Source of the DNA: Sorangium cellulosum So ce56
Lineage (GTDB): Bacteria > Myxococcota_A > Polyangia > Polyangiales > Polyangiaceae
Direction of reading: 5' to 3'
Length of the DNA: 64,000 nt
NCBI RefSeq assembly: GCF_000067165.1
Contig: NC_010162.1
Location: 744,001 to 808,000 of the forward strand
The position numbers were made by a program, and so were the translations under genes. Numbering within the stretch: position 1 is the stretch's first letter; each line of letters opens with the position of its first letter. Below are positions 53,918-61,618 of this stretch, piece after piece. The notes below the pieces were generated by a model. The model was not told the DNA's origin. It worked only from the letters and a program-made list of their open reading frames with translations, and did no database searches.

Positions 53918-54078
53918 TCAGGGCTCCGCTCGAGGCTGCTGGCTACTCGGGCTCGGTGGGAGACCCGCTCGGGCGCGATCACCTTTTTCGTCGTCGAAGC
54001 GTGGAGACGTTTCGATGGGTACGAAGAGGTGGGTCCACGGTCGCCGAGCTCCGACCCGATGGCGGGAGCGCCGCCGGC

Positions 54079-54786
54079 TCACGGTCCTTCGATGCTGCAG
54101 CACACCGCGCAATCGTAGGCTTCGAGCAATTCGCGCCCGGCGCACGGGACGTCGCCGCACGCTGTTCCCTTCAAGGCGCCGCAGCTCGGGAGGCATTCCC
54201 CTTCGACCTCGATCGAATGCGGCGGATCGCAGGGCGTGTCGTTGCCCGGAGGCTCGTCGCCGTCCGGCGTGAAGTACAGCCGATCCAGCTGGACGCCCTC
54301 GACGGCGTTCGCGAGGACGAGCTCGTGCGCTCCGGCCGAGAGGGGGAAGCGGAGCGGCTCGCCATAACGCGTGTTGTCGTGGAGATCGTCCCAGAACCAG
54401 ATGTCACCGACGCTGATGCGCCAGAGGTACCAGGGGCCGCCGTCCACCTGGAACCAGAAGCGGTTGTTGAGGGCGCCCGGAGCGTGGATCCGCCCCCAGA
54501 TCACGTATTCTGCCCCGCTCGGCGCCTCGAAGCGGTAGCGAGCCCGCTCGAGCCCCGGCGCCTCGTCCGAGGGCATCCCGGCAGGGGGCGCGATGAAGCG
54601 GCCCCCGGAAGCGCGGCTGTCTTCACCGACGGTGAAGCCGTCGCTCAGCTCTCCGAGCTCCGCCTCGATAGAAGACGATCCGGACACGACGGGCGCCCAG
54701 GCTCCGACCGAGGTGATCTCCGCATCACACCCGGAGGCCGCAAGGCAGCCGAACGCCATGATGCGAGCGGCCGAGCAGCGCCTCAC
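54079..54786 (-). CDS. Lipoprotein with carbohydrate-binding-like domain
   Basis: This 235-residue protein has an RR-containing signal and lipobox LAASGC. The domain (about 35-175) has the pattern EAELGEL...FRWQ-like aromatic strands (YVIWGRIHAPGALNNRFWFQVDGG, WFWDDLHDN, HELVLANAVEGVQLDRLYFT). That is the layout of a family 6-like carbohydrate-binding module. A Cys-rich tail with eight Cys ends it. The GTG at 54786 overlaps the previous stop (GTGA). It is the last gene of the ECF sigma operon. Confidence 0.75.
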   Translation of the reverse strand: MRRCSAARIMAFGCLAASGCDAEITSVGAWAPVVSGSSSIEAELGELSDGFTVGEDSRASGGRFIAPPAGMPSDEAPGLERARYRFEAPSGAEYVIWGRIHAPGALNNRFWFQVDGGPWYLWRISVGDIWFWDDLHDNTRYGEPLRFPLSAGAHELVLANAVEGVQLDRLYFTPDGDEPPGNDTPCDPPHSIEVEGECLPSCGALKGTACGDVPCAGRELLEAYDCAVCCSIEGP

Positions 54787-55529
54787 GGCTGATCCAGGAA
54801 CCGCCCGAGCTTCGCGCTGTGGGGGCTCTTGGGATACTGCTTGACGAAGGCCTGAGCGCGCCGCTTCGCCTCCTGCGCGTTGCCGCGCGCGGCCAGCACG
54901 TCGATGGCGAGCACCTCGCGCTCCTGCCGGAGCACGCCGTTCGGGAACTGCGCGCGCAGGCGCTCGAGGAGCGCCGTGGCTCCCGCCACGTCTCCAGAGC
55001 GCAGCTTGGCGCGCGCTTCCGTGAGCAGCGCGCTCTCCGCGCGCAGAAGATCGGTCTCCGTCGGCTTCGGTCCGCTCGGCCTCCGGGGCGGCTCTGCCGC
55101 GGTGGGACCATCGAGCGGCGGCTCCGGAAGCGCCTTGGGCTCCTCCAGAGGCGCCACAGGGGCCTGCGGCGCCTCCGCGGGCGCGCGCTCCGGGGCCGCC
55201 GCGCTGGGCGGCGCAGGCGGCTCGTCCGGGGAGGAGAGGGCCCAGTACCCTCCGCCGAGCACCAGGCCGCCGCCCACGAGCACCGCCGCTGCCTTGACCG
55301 AGAGCGCCGGCGGCAACAGCGAACCGGCGCCAGCCTTCGTGGCAGCGGCGGCGCTCGAGCCGGCCGCGGCGCCGGCGGCCGTCCCCGCCGCCAGCTGGCC
55401 CGCGATGCCGCGCCATGCGCGCTCCTTCGCGCCCTCGGGCGGACCCACGTGGCGCACGCTCCCCAGGAGCTCCCGCTCGAGCGGGTCCGCCCCGCTCCTG
55501 ACGCTCAGCAGCCGTTCAGGATCCCCCAT
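54783..55529 (-). CDS. Single-pass membrane protein, probable sigma-factor partner
   Basis: The product has 248 residues. The N-terminal 75 residues are charged and helical, then comes one transmembrane segment (AAVLVGGGLVLGGGYWAL), a Pro/Glu-rich linker, and a C-terminal helical TPR-like domain (about 160-248; FPNGVLRQEREVLAIDVLAARGN). Position directly after the ECF sigma gene, with TGATG overlap, suggests an anti-sigma or signal-relay role. The zinc anti-sigma HxxxCxxC motif is absent, so this is inferred from context only. Confidence 0.72.
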   Translation of the reverse strand: MGDPERLLSVRSGADPLERELLGSVRHVGPPEGAKERAWRGIAGQLAAGTAAGAAAGSSAAAATKAGAGSLLPPALSVKAAAVLVGGGLVLGGGYWALSSPDEPPAPPSAAAPERAPAEAPQAPVAPLEEPKALPEPPLDGPTAAEPPRRPSGPKPTETDLLRAESALLTEARAKLRSGDVAGATALLERLRAQFPNGVLRQEREVLAIDVLAARGNAQEAKRRAQAFVKQYPKSPHSAKLGRFLDQP

Positions 55530-56074
55530 CACACGGCCTCCTTTCGGCTCGTGTCCTGTGCAAGCGCGAGGCGCTTGACCTCGCGGGAGAAGGTCTCGCG
55601 CGCCAGGCGGAGGCGCGAGCGCACGGTGCCCACGGAAATGCCCAGCAGGTCCGCGATCTCCTGGCCCGACTTCTCCTCGAGCTCGAACAGGACGAACACG
55701 AGGCGCTGCGGCTCCGGCAGCTTGTTCAAGATGGCCTCCGCCGCCTGAGCGCGCTGCCGCGACTCCGCGCTCAGCGCGAGCTCGTCGGACGCGCCGCCGT
55801 AGAGGTCCATCTCCGCGGCGTCCGTCGTGACCTCGCGCCGGAACCGCGCGGAGCGCCGGTAGTCGCTCGCGACACGCTGGCAGATGCCGAAGAGCCATGT
55901 CGTGAGGAGCGAGCGACCCTCGAACTCGGGGAGCTTGAAATGCGCGGTCAAGAACACCTTCTGCGCCAGGTCGAGCACGTCCGCCTCGCGCACCCCGAGG
56001 CGCCTGAGCGAGCACCAGACGAAGTTGAAGTGCGCGTCGTAGAGGGCTCGAAACTCGGGGTCCGGTATGCTCAT
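55529..56074 (-). CDS. ECF-family RNA polymerase sigma factor
   Basis: This 181-residue group IV sigma factor has region 2 at about 7-75 (FRALYDAHFNFVWCSLRRLG; DLAQKVFLTA; TWLFGICQRVASDYRR) and region 4 at about 115-170 (LPEPQRLVFVLFELEEKSGQEIADLL and GISVGTVRSRLRLARETF). The ATG at 56074 is preferred to the upstream in-frame start. It heads a three-gene coupled operon and is divergent from an exported protein that may be a target. Confidence 0.93.
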   Translation of the reverse strand: MSIPDPEFRALYDAHFNFVWCSLRRLGVREADVLDLAQKVFLTAHFKLPEFEGRSLLTTWLFGICQRVASDYRRSARFRREVTTDAAEMDLYGGASDELALSAESRQRAQAAEAILNKLPEPQRLVFVLFELEEKSGQEIADLLGISVGTVRSRLRLARETFSREVKRLALAQDTSRKEAV

Positions 56075-56244
56075 GCCGTGACGTCCCGGTGACCTGTCAG
56101 CGAACGAGACGAGCCGACGCCGCAAGATCGAGCGCGGAATTGTGCAGGGACGATACCACTCGGTCCCCTAGTGGGGACGCCGGGCCGAGACGATCACAAA
56201 TAAATGCGCGTGCTCCGCGCGGCGGCTACCCTCGCGTCGTCCCG

Positions 56245-57267
56245 ATGCGGAGGCGTCGCGCTTTTCCCGTGGTTTTTGGTGCGATGCTGGCGGCTTCGGG
56301 GACCGCCACGGCGCAGACCGAGCCGTTCCTGAGCGTGACGCGCGGCGCTGGCGCCGAGATCTGCCCGGACGCGGCGCGCCTCATCGAGCGCGTCGAGCAG
56401 CTGCGCGGCCGGCCGGAGACGGGTGCGAGCGGCTCCTACGTCGTCGAGTTCACCCGGGATACCGACGGCTTCCGCGCGTCCATCCGCAGCGGGAGCGGCG
56501 CGCGCGAGCTGCGCGATCGCAGCCGCAGCTGCGCCGGGCTCGAGCAGGCGACCGCGGTGACGCTCGCGCTGCTGCTCGACTCCGACGCGCGGGAGCCGTC
56601 GGCGCAAGCTTCCGAGGCCGAGGCGCGCGACACGCCGCCGCCCGCGCCTCCAGCGCCTGCGCCTTCGCCCAGCGTTTCGGCGGAGCGGCCGCTGGTCGCG
56701 CGGCCCGCGCCAGCGGGCGCCGGCGGCGGCGAGCGCGAGGCGTCGACGTCCGGACGTGGCGCCACGCGGCTCACGATGGCGGTGGGCGCTGCCGGCCTGT
56801 TCGGCGTGGTGCGTCCCTTCGCGCCCGCGCTCTCCGCGGAGCTCGGCATCGGCGGTACGCGATTTCGAGCGGCGATCGGCGCGCTCTGGCTCGTCCCGCA
56901 GACGCTGGAGCTCGGGCCGGGCGAGCTCCGCGAGACGATGCTCGGCGGCGCCGTGCGCGCCTGCTTCGCGGCCGCGGGTGCTGGGGTGCTGCGCTTCGAC
57001 GTGTGCTCCGGCGTTCACGCTGGCCGGCTGAAGGCGGCGGCGAGCGGCTTCACGCGGAACGACGCCGTCGAGAAGACGTGGCTGGCGGTGCCGATCGAGC
57101 TGTCGCTGGCGAGCCTGGCAGGTCCGCTCGGCTTCGAGGTCGGCGCCGCCGCGCTGGTGCCGCTCCGGCGCAACGATTTCTCGGTGGACGGCGTGGGGGT
57201 CGCGTACAGATCGCCGCCGGTCGGCGCGCTGGTGTCGCTCCGTGGCGTCGGAAGCTGGGTGCCGTAG
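56245..57267 (+). CDS. Exported protein of unknown function, divergent from ECF operon
   Basis: This 340-residue protein has a signal peptide (cleavage near TATAQ). A short domain follows (about 25-115) with a conserved-looking Cys pair (ICPDAARLIERV...RSCAGLEQATAVTLALLLD). A Pro/Ala linker leads to a C-terminal glycine-rich region with alternating hydrophobics, consistent with outer-membrane beta strands. The start is the ATG at 56245. About 170 bases separate it from the divergent sigma gene. Its 3' end is overlapped antisense by the nuclease-like gene. Confidence 0.8.
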   Translation: MRRRRAFPVVFGAMLAASGTATAQTEPFLSVTRGAGAEICPDAARLIERVEQLRGRPETGASGSYVVEFTRDTDGFRASIRSGSGARELRDRSRSCAGLEQATAVTLALLLDSDAREPSAQASEAEARDTPPPAPPAPAPSPSVSAERPLVARPAPAGAGGGEREASTSGRGATRLTMAVGAAGLFGVVRPFAPALSAELGIGGTRFRAAIGALWLVPQTLELGPGELRETMLGGAVRACFAAAGAGVLRFDVCSGVHAGRLKAAASGFTRNDAVEKTWLAVPIELSLASLAGPLGFEVGAAALVPLRRNDFSVDGVGVAYRSPPVGALVSLRGVGSWVP

Positions 57268-57916
57268 GTGCGTTACGGAGCCGGGGAGCCATCACCTGGC
57301 GGGCCGTGTTGAACGCATCCTCGAGCTGTGCACTTGCGAACACATCCGGCCACACGAGCCGGACCCCGACGGCCTCACACATCTCGAGCCACCTCGGATC
57401 CTGCGGCTCCCGCTCTGCGACGAGGACAGGTTCAATTGTCCTCCCTCCGGCCCTGAGCAGATGAGCGTACCAAAGCACTTGACCGAGCCCGAGCCTGAGC
57501 TGCCGTTCCTCGTTCGCATCCGTGATGCTTTTGACCTCAGCCACGAAGATCGTGGTACCCGCTTCCCAGGCGAGGTCGTACTCCGGTTCGCTCACGGACG
57601 GCGAACGTGGCTGGATGTCGTGGCGTCGAAGGAAGTCGGCGAGGGCGTTCTGCGTTTTCGCATGTCCATAATTGCCGCGCTCGATCTTCTCGAAATCTAC
57701 TTCATCAAAGGGAGCGCGCGAGGTGAGGACCTTGGTTTCGTCAGCGGGGCAATAGTCCGAGCCGAGCTCTGTTGCCTCTGGGACGGGCGCTCGCTGCGTC
57801 CATCCGCCGGCCGCGGCCGCATGGAAGGAGCGTACCCTGAGCTCGCGCGTAGACGAACGTGATTTCGACGCGATCCACCATCGTCGAGGCTCTTCATGGT
57901 GCCCGGGGGCCGCCAT
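57050..57916 (-). CDS. PD-(D/E)XK nuclease-like protein next to CRISPR remnant
   Basis: Of 288 residues, about 205 look genuine. The nuclease core shows D114 in EYDLAWEAG, E127-x-K129 in FVAEVKS, and a QxxxY motif (Q146, Y150) in LGQVLWYAHLL. This is the RecB/Cas4-type arrangement, but without the Cys cluster of Cas4. The last 75-80 codons (about 57050-57270) lie antisense to the end of the convergent exported protein and have low-complexity Arg/Pro composition, as if the natural stop were lost. The start ATG is 17 bases after a single CRISPR repeat. Family and function are uncertain. Confidence 0.68.
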   Translation of the reverse strand: MAAPGHHEEPRRWWIASKSRSSTRELRVRSFHAAAAGGWTQRAPVPEATELGSDYCPADETKVLTSRAPFDEVDFEKIERGNYGHAKTQNALADFLRRHDIQPRSPSVSEPEYDLAWEAGTTIFVAEVKSITDANEERQLRLGLGQVLWYAHLLRAGGRTIEPVLVAEREPQDPRWLEMCEAVGVRLVWPDVFASAQLEDAFNTARQVMAPRLRNAPTAPSFRRHGATPARRPAAICTRPPRRPPRNRCAGAAPARRRRPRSRADLPGSPATARSAPPATSSRRRRSA

Positions 57917-57933
57917 CTTGATCGCGCTGCTCA

Positions 57934-57962
57934 GTTCACCCCCCGCGTGCGCGGGGGCGACC
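57934..57962 (-). CRISPR. Solitary type I-E CRISPR repeat
   Basis: This 29-bp sequence (minus strand begins GGTCGCCCCCGCG and ends GGGGGGTGAAC) has the length, GC-rich stem (CCCCGCG/CGCGGGG) and TGAAC end of type I-E repeats. Only one copy is present. A segment at 58006-58034 matches its 3' half when read on + (17 of 29 positions) but at a 43-bp distance, so it is not a convincing second repeat. It lies between cas6e and the nuclease gene, oriented with them. Confidence 0.78.
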
Positions 57963-58098
57963 CAATCCTGCTACCGAGGGCATCGTATCGACACCCCGGG
58001 ACCGAGCATCAGCACCGAGAGCGCCGGGGCGACGTTTTTTTGGCGCGCTCGCTGCGCCGTACCTGCCAGTCGCCCGCCGGCTTGCCGCCGGACGCCGC

Positions 58099-58839
58099 TC
58101 AGCCCTGCTCTGGCGCGATCGACAGCAGCCCGAACCCGTACGCCTTCGCCGGTCCGACACCCGCCGCGAGCGCTTCACGAAACCGATCCGCGTCGGTCAC
58201 CCGCAACCGCCCCTCGAACAGCACCGGTGCCAGCGTGAGCTGCTGTCGCTGCTCGCTTGCGCCCGACCCGCGACCGGTGAGCTTCGGCTCCTCGACCGCC
58301 GACACGCCGCCCACCCCGGCGCCGTCCTCCGCGCCGCAGAGCTCGAAGCCGCCGGCCATCGCCTTGCGCCGCAGCCAGTCGAGCCGCGATGCGTCGTCGC
58401 GCAGCTCCACGCGCCTGCCATTGCGGCGCTTGCCGTCGTCGCCGCTCTTCGTGTCGATTCGGCGCGTCGGACTGGCGCGCAGGCTGAAGCGGAAGAAATC
58501 CCCCGCTCTGATACGCGCCCGCTCGCTGCCGACTTCCCGGATCGCCGGGTTCTCGATGGGGCTCGGCTCGGTTAAGCCCAGATCCTCCTGGATATCGAGG
58601 AAGTAGTCCTCGGGCAGCCGCGTGAAGTCCGGTCGCGTCGCGCTCTGAACCAGGAGGACGAACCGGCCGCGCAGGACCGCCTCGTCCACGCGAAAAAGGA
58701 CGCCGTGCGCCCGGCGCGGATGGGGCCCGGCGCCGTCGGGGAACGCGCGCATGATCGTGCGGTGGAGACCCTCGATATCGGCGATATCAGCGCGCACGGC
58801 GCGCGAAATGGGGTTCAGCAAGGCTCGGGACAGGTACAT
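58099..58839 (-). CDS. cas6e: Type I-E CRISPR RNA endoribonuclease Cas6e
   Basis: This 246-residue Cas6e (CasE/Cse3) cuts within the repeat hairpin to make crRNAs. The N-terminus MYLSRALLNP...LHRTIMRAFPD carries catalytic H26, at the position known from Thermus Cse3. GVLFRVD, the FRLRA(S/N)PTRR strand and the C-terminal Gly-rich RNA-binding loop VGPAKAYGFGLLSIAP are all intact. An AAAGGAG site precedes the ATG. The usual neighbours cas8e, cse2, cas7, cas5, cas1 and cas2 are missing, so it is an orphan. Confidence 0.92.
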   Translation of the reverse strand: MYLSRALLNPISRAVRADIADIEGLHRTIMRAFPDGAGPHPRRAHGVLFRVDEAVLRGRFVLLVQSATRPDFTRLPEDYFLDIQEDLGLTEPSPIENPAIREVGSERARIRAGDFFRFSLRASPTRRIDTKSGDDGKRRNGRRVELRDDASRLDWLRRKAMAGGFELCGAEDGAGVGGVSAVEEPKLTGRGSGASEQRQQLTLAPVLFEGRLRVTDADRFREALAAGVGPAKAYGFGLLSIAPEQG

Positions 58840-58857
58840 CGGAGGCTCCTTTGCAAG

Positions 58858-59197
58858 TCAGAGGGCGGGAGTCCGCAGCTCGGGGCGCCGCGCGACCAGC
58901 GAGGTCTGCGGCGTGTCCTCGGGCGACAACGCGAGCTCTCCGGGCTCGATCCACGTCGTGCAGACGAAGCGGCGCGGCAGGGCGAGGGCTGCGGCCATCG
59001 CGTCGAGCCGCTCGGGACGCACCTGGAGCAGCAGGCGCTCGGCGCACGCGACAACGTCGAGCACGTGGCACAGGAGAGGGTGCCAATCCGGGCTTCCCTC
59101 GCGGGCCCGGGGGGTCGGCTTTTCCCCAGAGCTGCCAGACGCGGGGGTCGAACGATGCGTGGGGGGCGTTCTCGGCAGGGGGATGAGCGCCCATCAT
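58858..59197 (-). pseudogene. cas3: Frameshifted cas3 N-terminal fragment
   Basis: From 59197 the frame reads FDPRVWQLWGKADPPGP, the start of type I-E Cas3. It then leaves register at a run of six C (59109-59114). The next frame continues EGSPDWHPLLCHVLDVVACAERLL, the first HD-nuclease motif of Cas3. It soon ends in a tail that I do not recognise as Cas3 (after about PRRFV), stopping at 58858. The rest of the HD domain and the whole helicase are gone. This looks like a frameshift plus a large deletion ending just before cas6e. Confidence 0.75.
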
Positions 59198-60016
59198 GAT
59201 GCTGTCCTTGGGATGCTTTCATCATGGATCGACAAGGCGTGCAATACGAATCAATGCGCATCTCACGCCTGTTCGACCCGTCGGGTAGCGCATCGCGGAG
59301 CCCGCCTGACATCCCGCCGCTGTCGACTGGCCTGCCACCCCCACGCGGGCGGACACCGTCGCCCTGGCGTTCGCATCCCTGCGATGCGCACGGTGGCCCC
59401 TACCAGGACTGCTCCACGCGCACGGCGCTTGGCAGCGGTCGTGCGGGAGCGGCGCCCGGAGGGGTCGAGGTGAGACGGGGCAGGGGAACGGCTCACGGCG
59501 ACCATCGAGCGGCTCGTGGCAGCGATCGAGCGGTTCGTGGCAGCCATCGGGCGGTTCGTGGCGGCCATCGAGCCGTTCTTGGCAGCGATCGAGCGGTTCG
59601 TGGCGGCCATCGAGCCGTTCTTGGTGGCCATCGACCAGCTCGTGGCAGCGATCGAGCGGTTCGCGGGCGACGCGGCGACCGTGCGCACGTTCGTGACACT
59701 CTTCTGCGACCGAATAGCGCAGTCCGATATCCAGCCCGAGCAGGAGTTCGACGAACTCGCGCTTCAGGCATCCCGTGTAGAGGCGTTCGTCGAGCATGTG
59801 GACCATGACCGCGCCGAGTTCGCCGATGTTCGCATCGATCTCCGCGTCCGCGCTGAGTTCGTCCGCGACGAATCGCAGCCCGCTGCGCTCTGCTCGGGCT
59901 CGGCCGCGGAGCGGGGGGCCTGATGAACGGTAGCGCAAGAACACGAGCAGTGATGCGAATCACCATTGCACCCGCATCTCCGCGCGTGTATCCGGAATGA
60001 CCTGGAGGATGGGGGC
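59198..60016. other. Ambiguous 0.8-kb stretch with minisatellite
   Basis: No gene can be assigned with confidence. A plus frame from 59516 to 59923 encodes heptads (AAIERFV type, coiled-coil-like) followed by QEFDELALQASRVEAFVEHVDHDRAEF. The minus frame over 59944-59222 encodes the equally protein-like DERLYTGCLKREFVELLLGL and then a repetitive HEPLDR-type tail. Both use the same repeats. Codon bias could decide between them. Confidence 0.45.
59498..59665. repeat. 21-bp minisatellite, about eight copies
   Basis: The unit is roughly GCAGCGATCGAGCGGTTCGTG, with variants ending CCGTTCTTG. About eight imperfect head-to-tail copies run from 59498 to 59665. The length of 21 bp keeps a seven-residue period in any frame, so copy-number changes would preserve an open reading frame. 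Confidence 0.9.
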
Positions 60017-60391
60017 ATGCGGCGCATGTCGAAAACGAAGGCGGCCGCTGTTCTCGTTTCCGGTCTCACGGCGTGCAACTTCGACATGGGTGAGTGCTAT
60101 CTCAGGGGCCAGGGAACGGACGGCGCAGGTGGCAGTATCATCCTCCCGTCAGCGGCTACAGGAGACGCATACCGAAACGGTGACGACGTGGGCAGCGGTA
60201 CCTCTGAGCAGATGGCAGGGTGCGCCCCGGTCACCAGGTGCAGCGAATACTTTGAAGCTTGCCAGGCCAAAGGACGGCCTTGCACGCGCATAACGACAAG
60301 CGGTCATACGTTCTGTCGCGACTGTCTTGACTATTGCCTTCGCGGCGAGCCGTACGAATCTAGTGAGTGTCTTCGCTGTGGATATCGCTAG
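60017..60391 (+). CDS. Small Cys-rich lipoprotein
   Basis: This 124-residue exported lipoprotein has signal MRRMSKTKAAAVLVSGLTAC with a good lipobox. The mature part has about 10 Cys, concentrated at the end (TRCSEYFEACQ, CRDCLDYCLRGE, CLRCGYR), suggesting disulfides or metal binding. GGAGG lies 8 bases before the ATG at 60017. GC content of this gene is lower than that of its neighbours. No family is recognised. Confidence 0.72.
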   Translation: MRRMSKTKAAAVLVSGLTACNFDMGECYLRGQGTDGAGGSIILPSAATGDAYRNGDDVGSGTSEQMAGCAPVTRCSEYFEACQAKGRPCTRITTSGHTFCRDCLDYCLRGEPYESSECLRCGYR

Positions 60392-61367
60392 CGCAACACA
60401 TGTGGTTTTCGAGTCTCGCGTGGCGGATCGCATCGCGCCGCTGGGTGCCGCCAACGTTGTCGTCGACTCCGACTGTGTTCTTGTTGGGCCGTCTCGCGTG
60501 GGTGCGTCCGAGCATGTTCTTGCGCGTCAGGCGTGGTGGGGTGATTTTGACGACCCTATCGGTGCTGATCGCAAGATAGGTCCTGTGGTTTTCGTATGGG
60601 TTTCGTCCACCAATCTGCGCGAGCGCGTGGCGCTCTGGAGAGTCTGCAGCAGGCTGCGCACGCGTGCCATCCCCCGCAAGGACATCGTCGTCGTCGAACT
60701 GGATCCTCCATTCCTAGGGCTGGACAACAACGACTCTGCCGTGCCGACGTGGTGCTCCGCCTCCGCGCTGGGGACGATCCTGGAGCGGCTCGGTGAAGCG
60801 CGTCCCTGGCCGCCCGGACGCTACCGGCGTGCCGTCCGCCTCTGGAGCCAGTACACGGCAGCAGATCCGAGGCCGTTCGCGCAGAATTGCGCACGTGGCG
60901 TCGAAGGGTTTCCAGAACTCGCGCCCTTGTGGGAGCTCCTCTCGTCCTTTTTCCCGAGAAGGACTGCGGAAGGAGCGCTGCGCCTCAGTCGATTCGACGA
61001 GCTGCTCCTGACCATCCTGTCTGCGGAGTGGCAGACTCCTCTCGCCGTGGTTGGGCGCGACCTGCGGGCTGGAATGGACTTGTGGCGGACGCTCTCCTGC
61101 ACGGGCGACCTGTTCCTGCCACGCCGGCTAGAGCATTGGGCAGACCACGACGCTGGCGCGGCTGTGGAACGTGCGCCAGGGCCAGAGCCATCCGACTCGC
61201 ACCCGATGCTCTCGCGAGTGTATCGGCTTACCGAACGTGGGTTGAAGCTCCGCGAAGGCATCGATGTCCTCGCGGATGCACCTGGTTTGCCCCTGGCTGG
61301 GGTCGAGGCGTACTCGACCTCAGCTCCCTGGGTGCTGCTCGAAGATGGACGGCTGGCTCGCTTGTGA
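60363..61367 (+). CDS. Unknown cytosolic protein, possibly DUF1835-like
   Basis: The product has about 334 residues. The N-terminal part (THVVFESRVADRIAPLG...ARQAWWGDF) resembles the phosphoribosyltransferase-like start of DUF1835 proteins. The C-terminal part (FDELLLTILSAEWQTPLAVVG...VYRLTERGLKLREG) resembles a winged-helix-like tail. The likeness is weak and from memory. GTG 60363 or GTG 60378 are the best starts; a TTG at 60327 would overlap the upstream lipoprotein gene more. Codon use is less GC-biased than in the nuo genes. Confidence 0.6.
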   Translation: MSVFAVDIASATHVVFESRVADRIAPLGAANVVVDSDCVLVGPSRVGASEHVLARQAWWGDFDDPIGADRKIGPVVFVWVSSTNLRERVALWRVCSRLRTRAIPRKDIVVVELDPPFLGLDNNDSAVPTWCSASALGTILERLGEARPWPPGRYRRAVRLWSQYTAADPRPFAQNCARGVEGFPELAPLWELLSSFFPRRTAEGALRLSRFDELLLTILSAEWQTPLAVVGRDLRAGMDLWRTLSCTGDLFLPRRLEHWADHDAGAAVERAPGPEPSDSHPMLSRVYRLTERGLKLREGIDVLADAPGLPLAGVEAYSTSAPWVLLEDGRLARL

Positions 61368-61618
61368 TGACTACGATCCTGGGTCCACGAGGGTGGGCGC
61401 ATCGCGGGCGGGTCCTGCTGCGCGCGTGTCGGAGCCGGGCGCGTGTGGGGGGTGACCAAGCCGAACGCCTCGCAGGCCCCGCTCGCGCTCCACGGAAAGT
61501 CTCGCGCCCGCACACCGCGCCTTTGCCGAGATCGTGCTCCCCAGGTCCCCCGGCTTGCGAACCTCGCAGCTGGCGGCTAAGCCCGTCTGCTTGTCCCCAT
61601 CATCCGACGGAGGAACCC

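Noticed and set aside
58006..58034. Possible second CRISPR repeat
   Set aside because: Only 17 of 29 positions match and the distance to the clear repeat is 43 bp, not the 32-33 bp of type I-E spacers. Only the 3' half (GCGC..GGGGCGAC) is similar.
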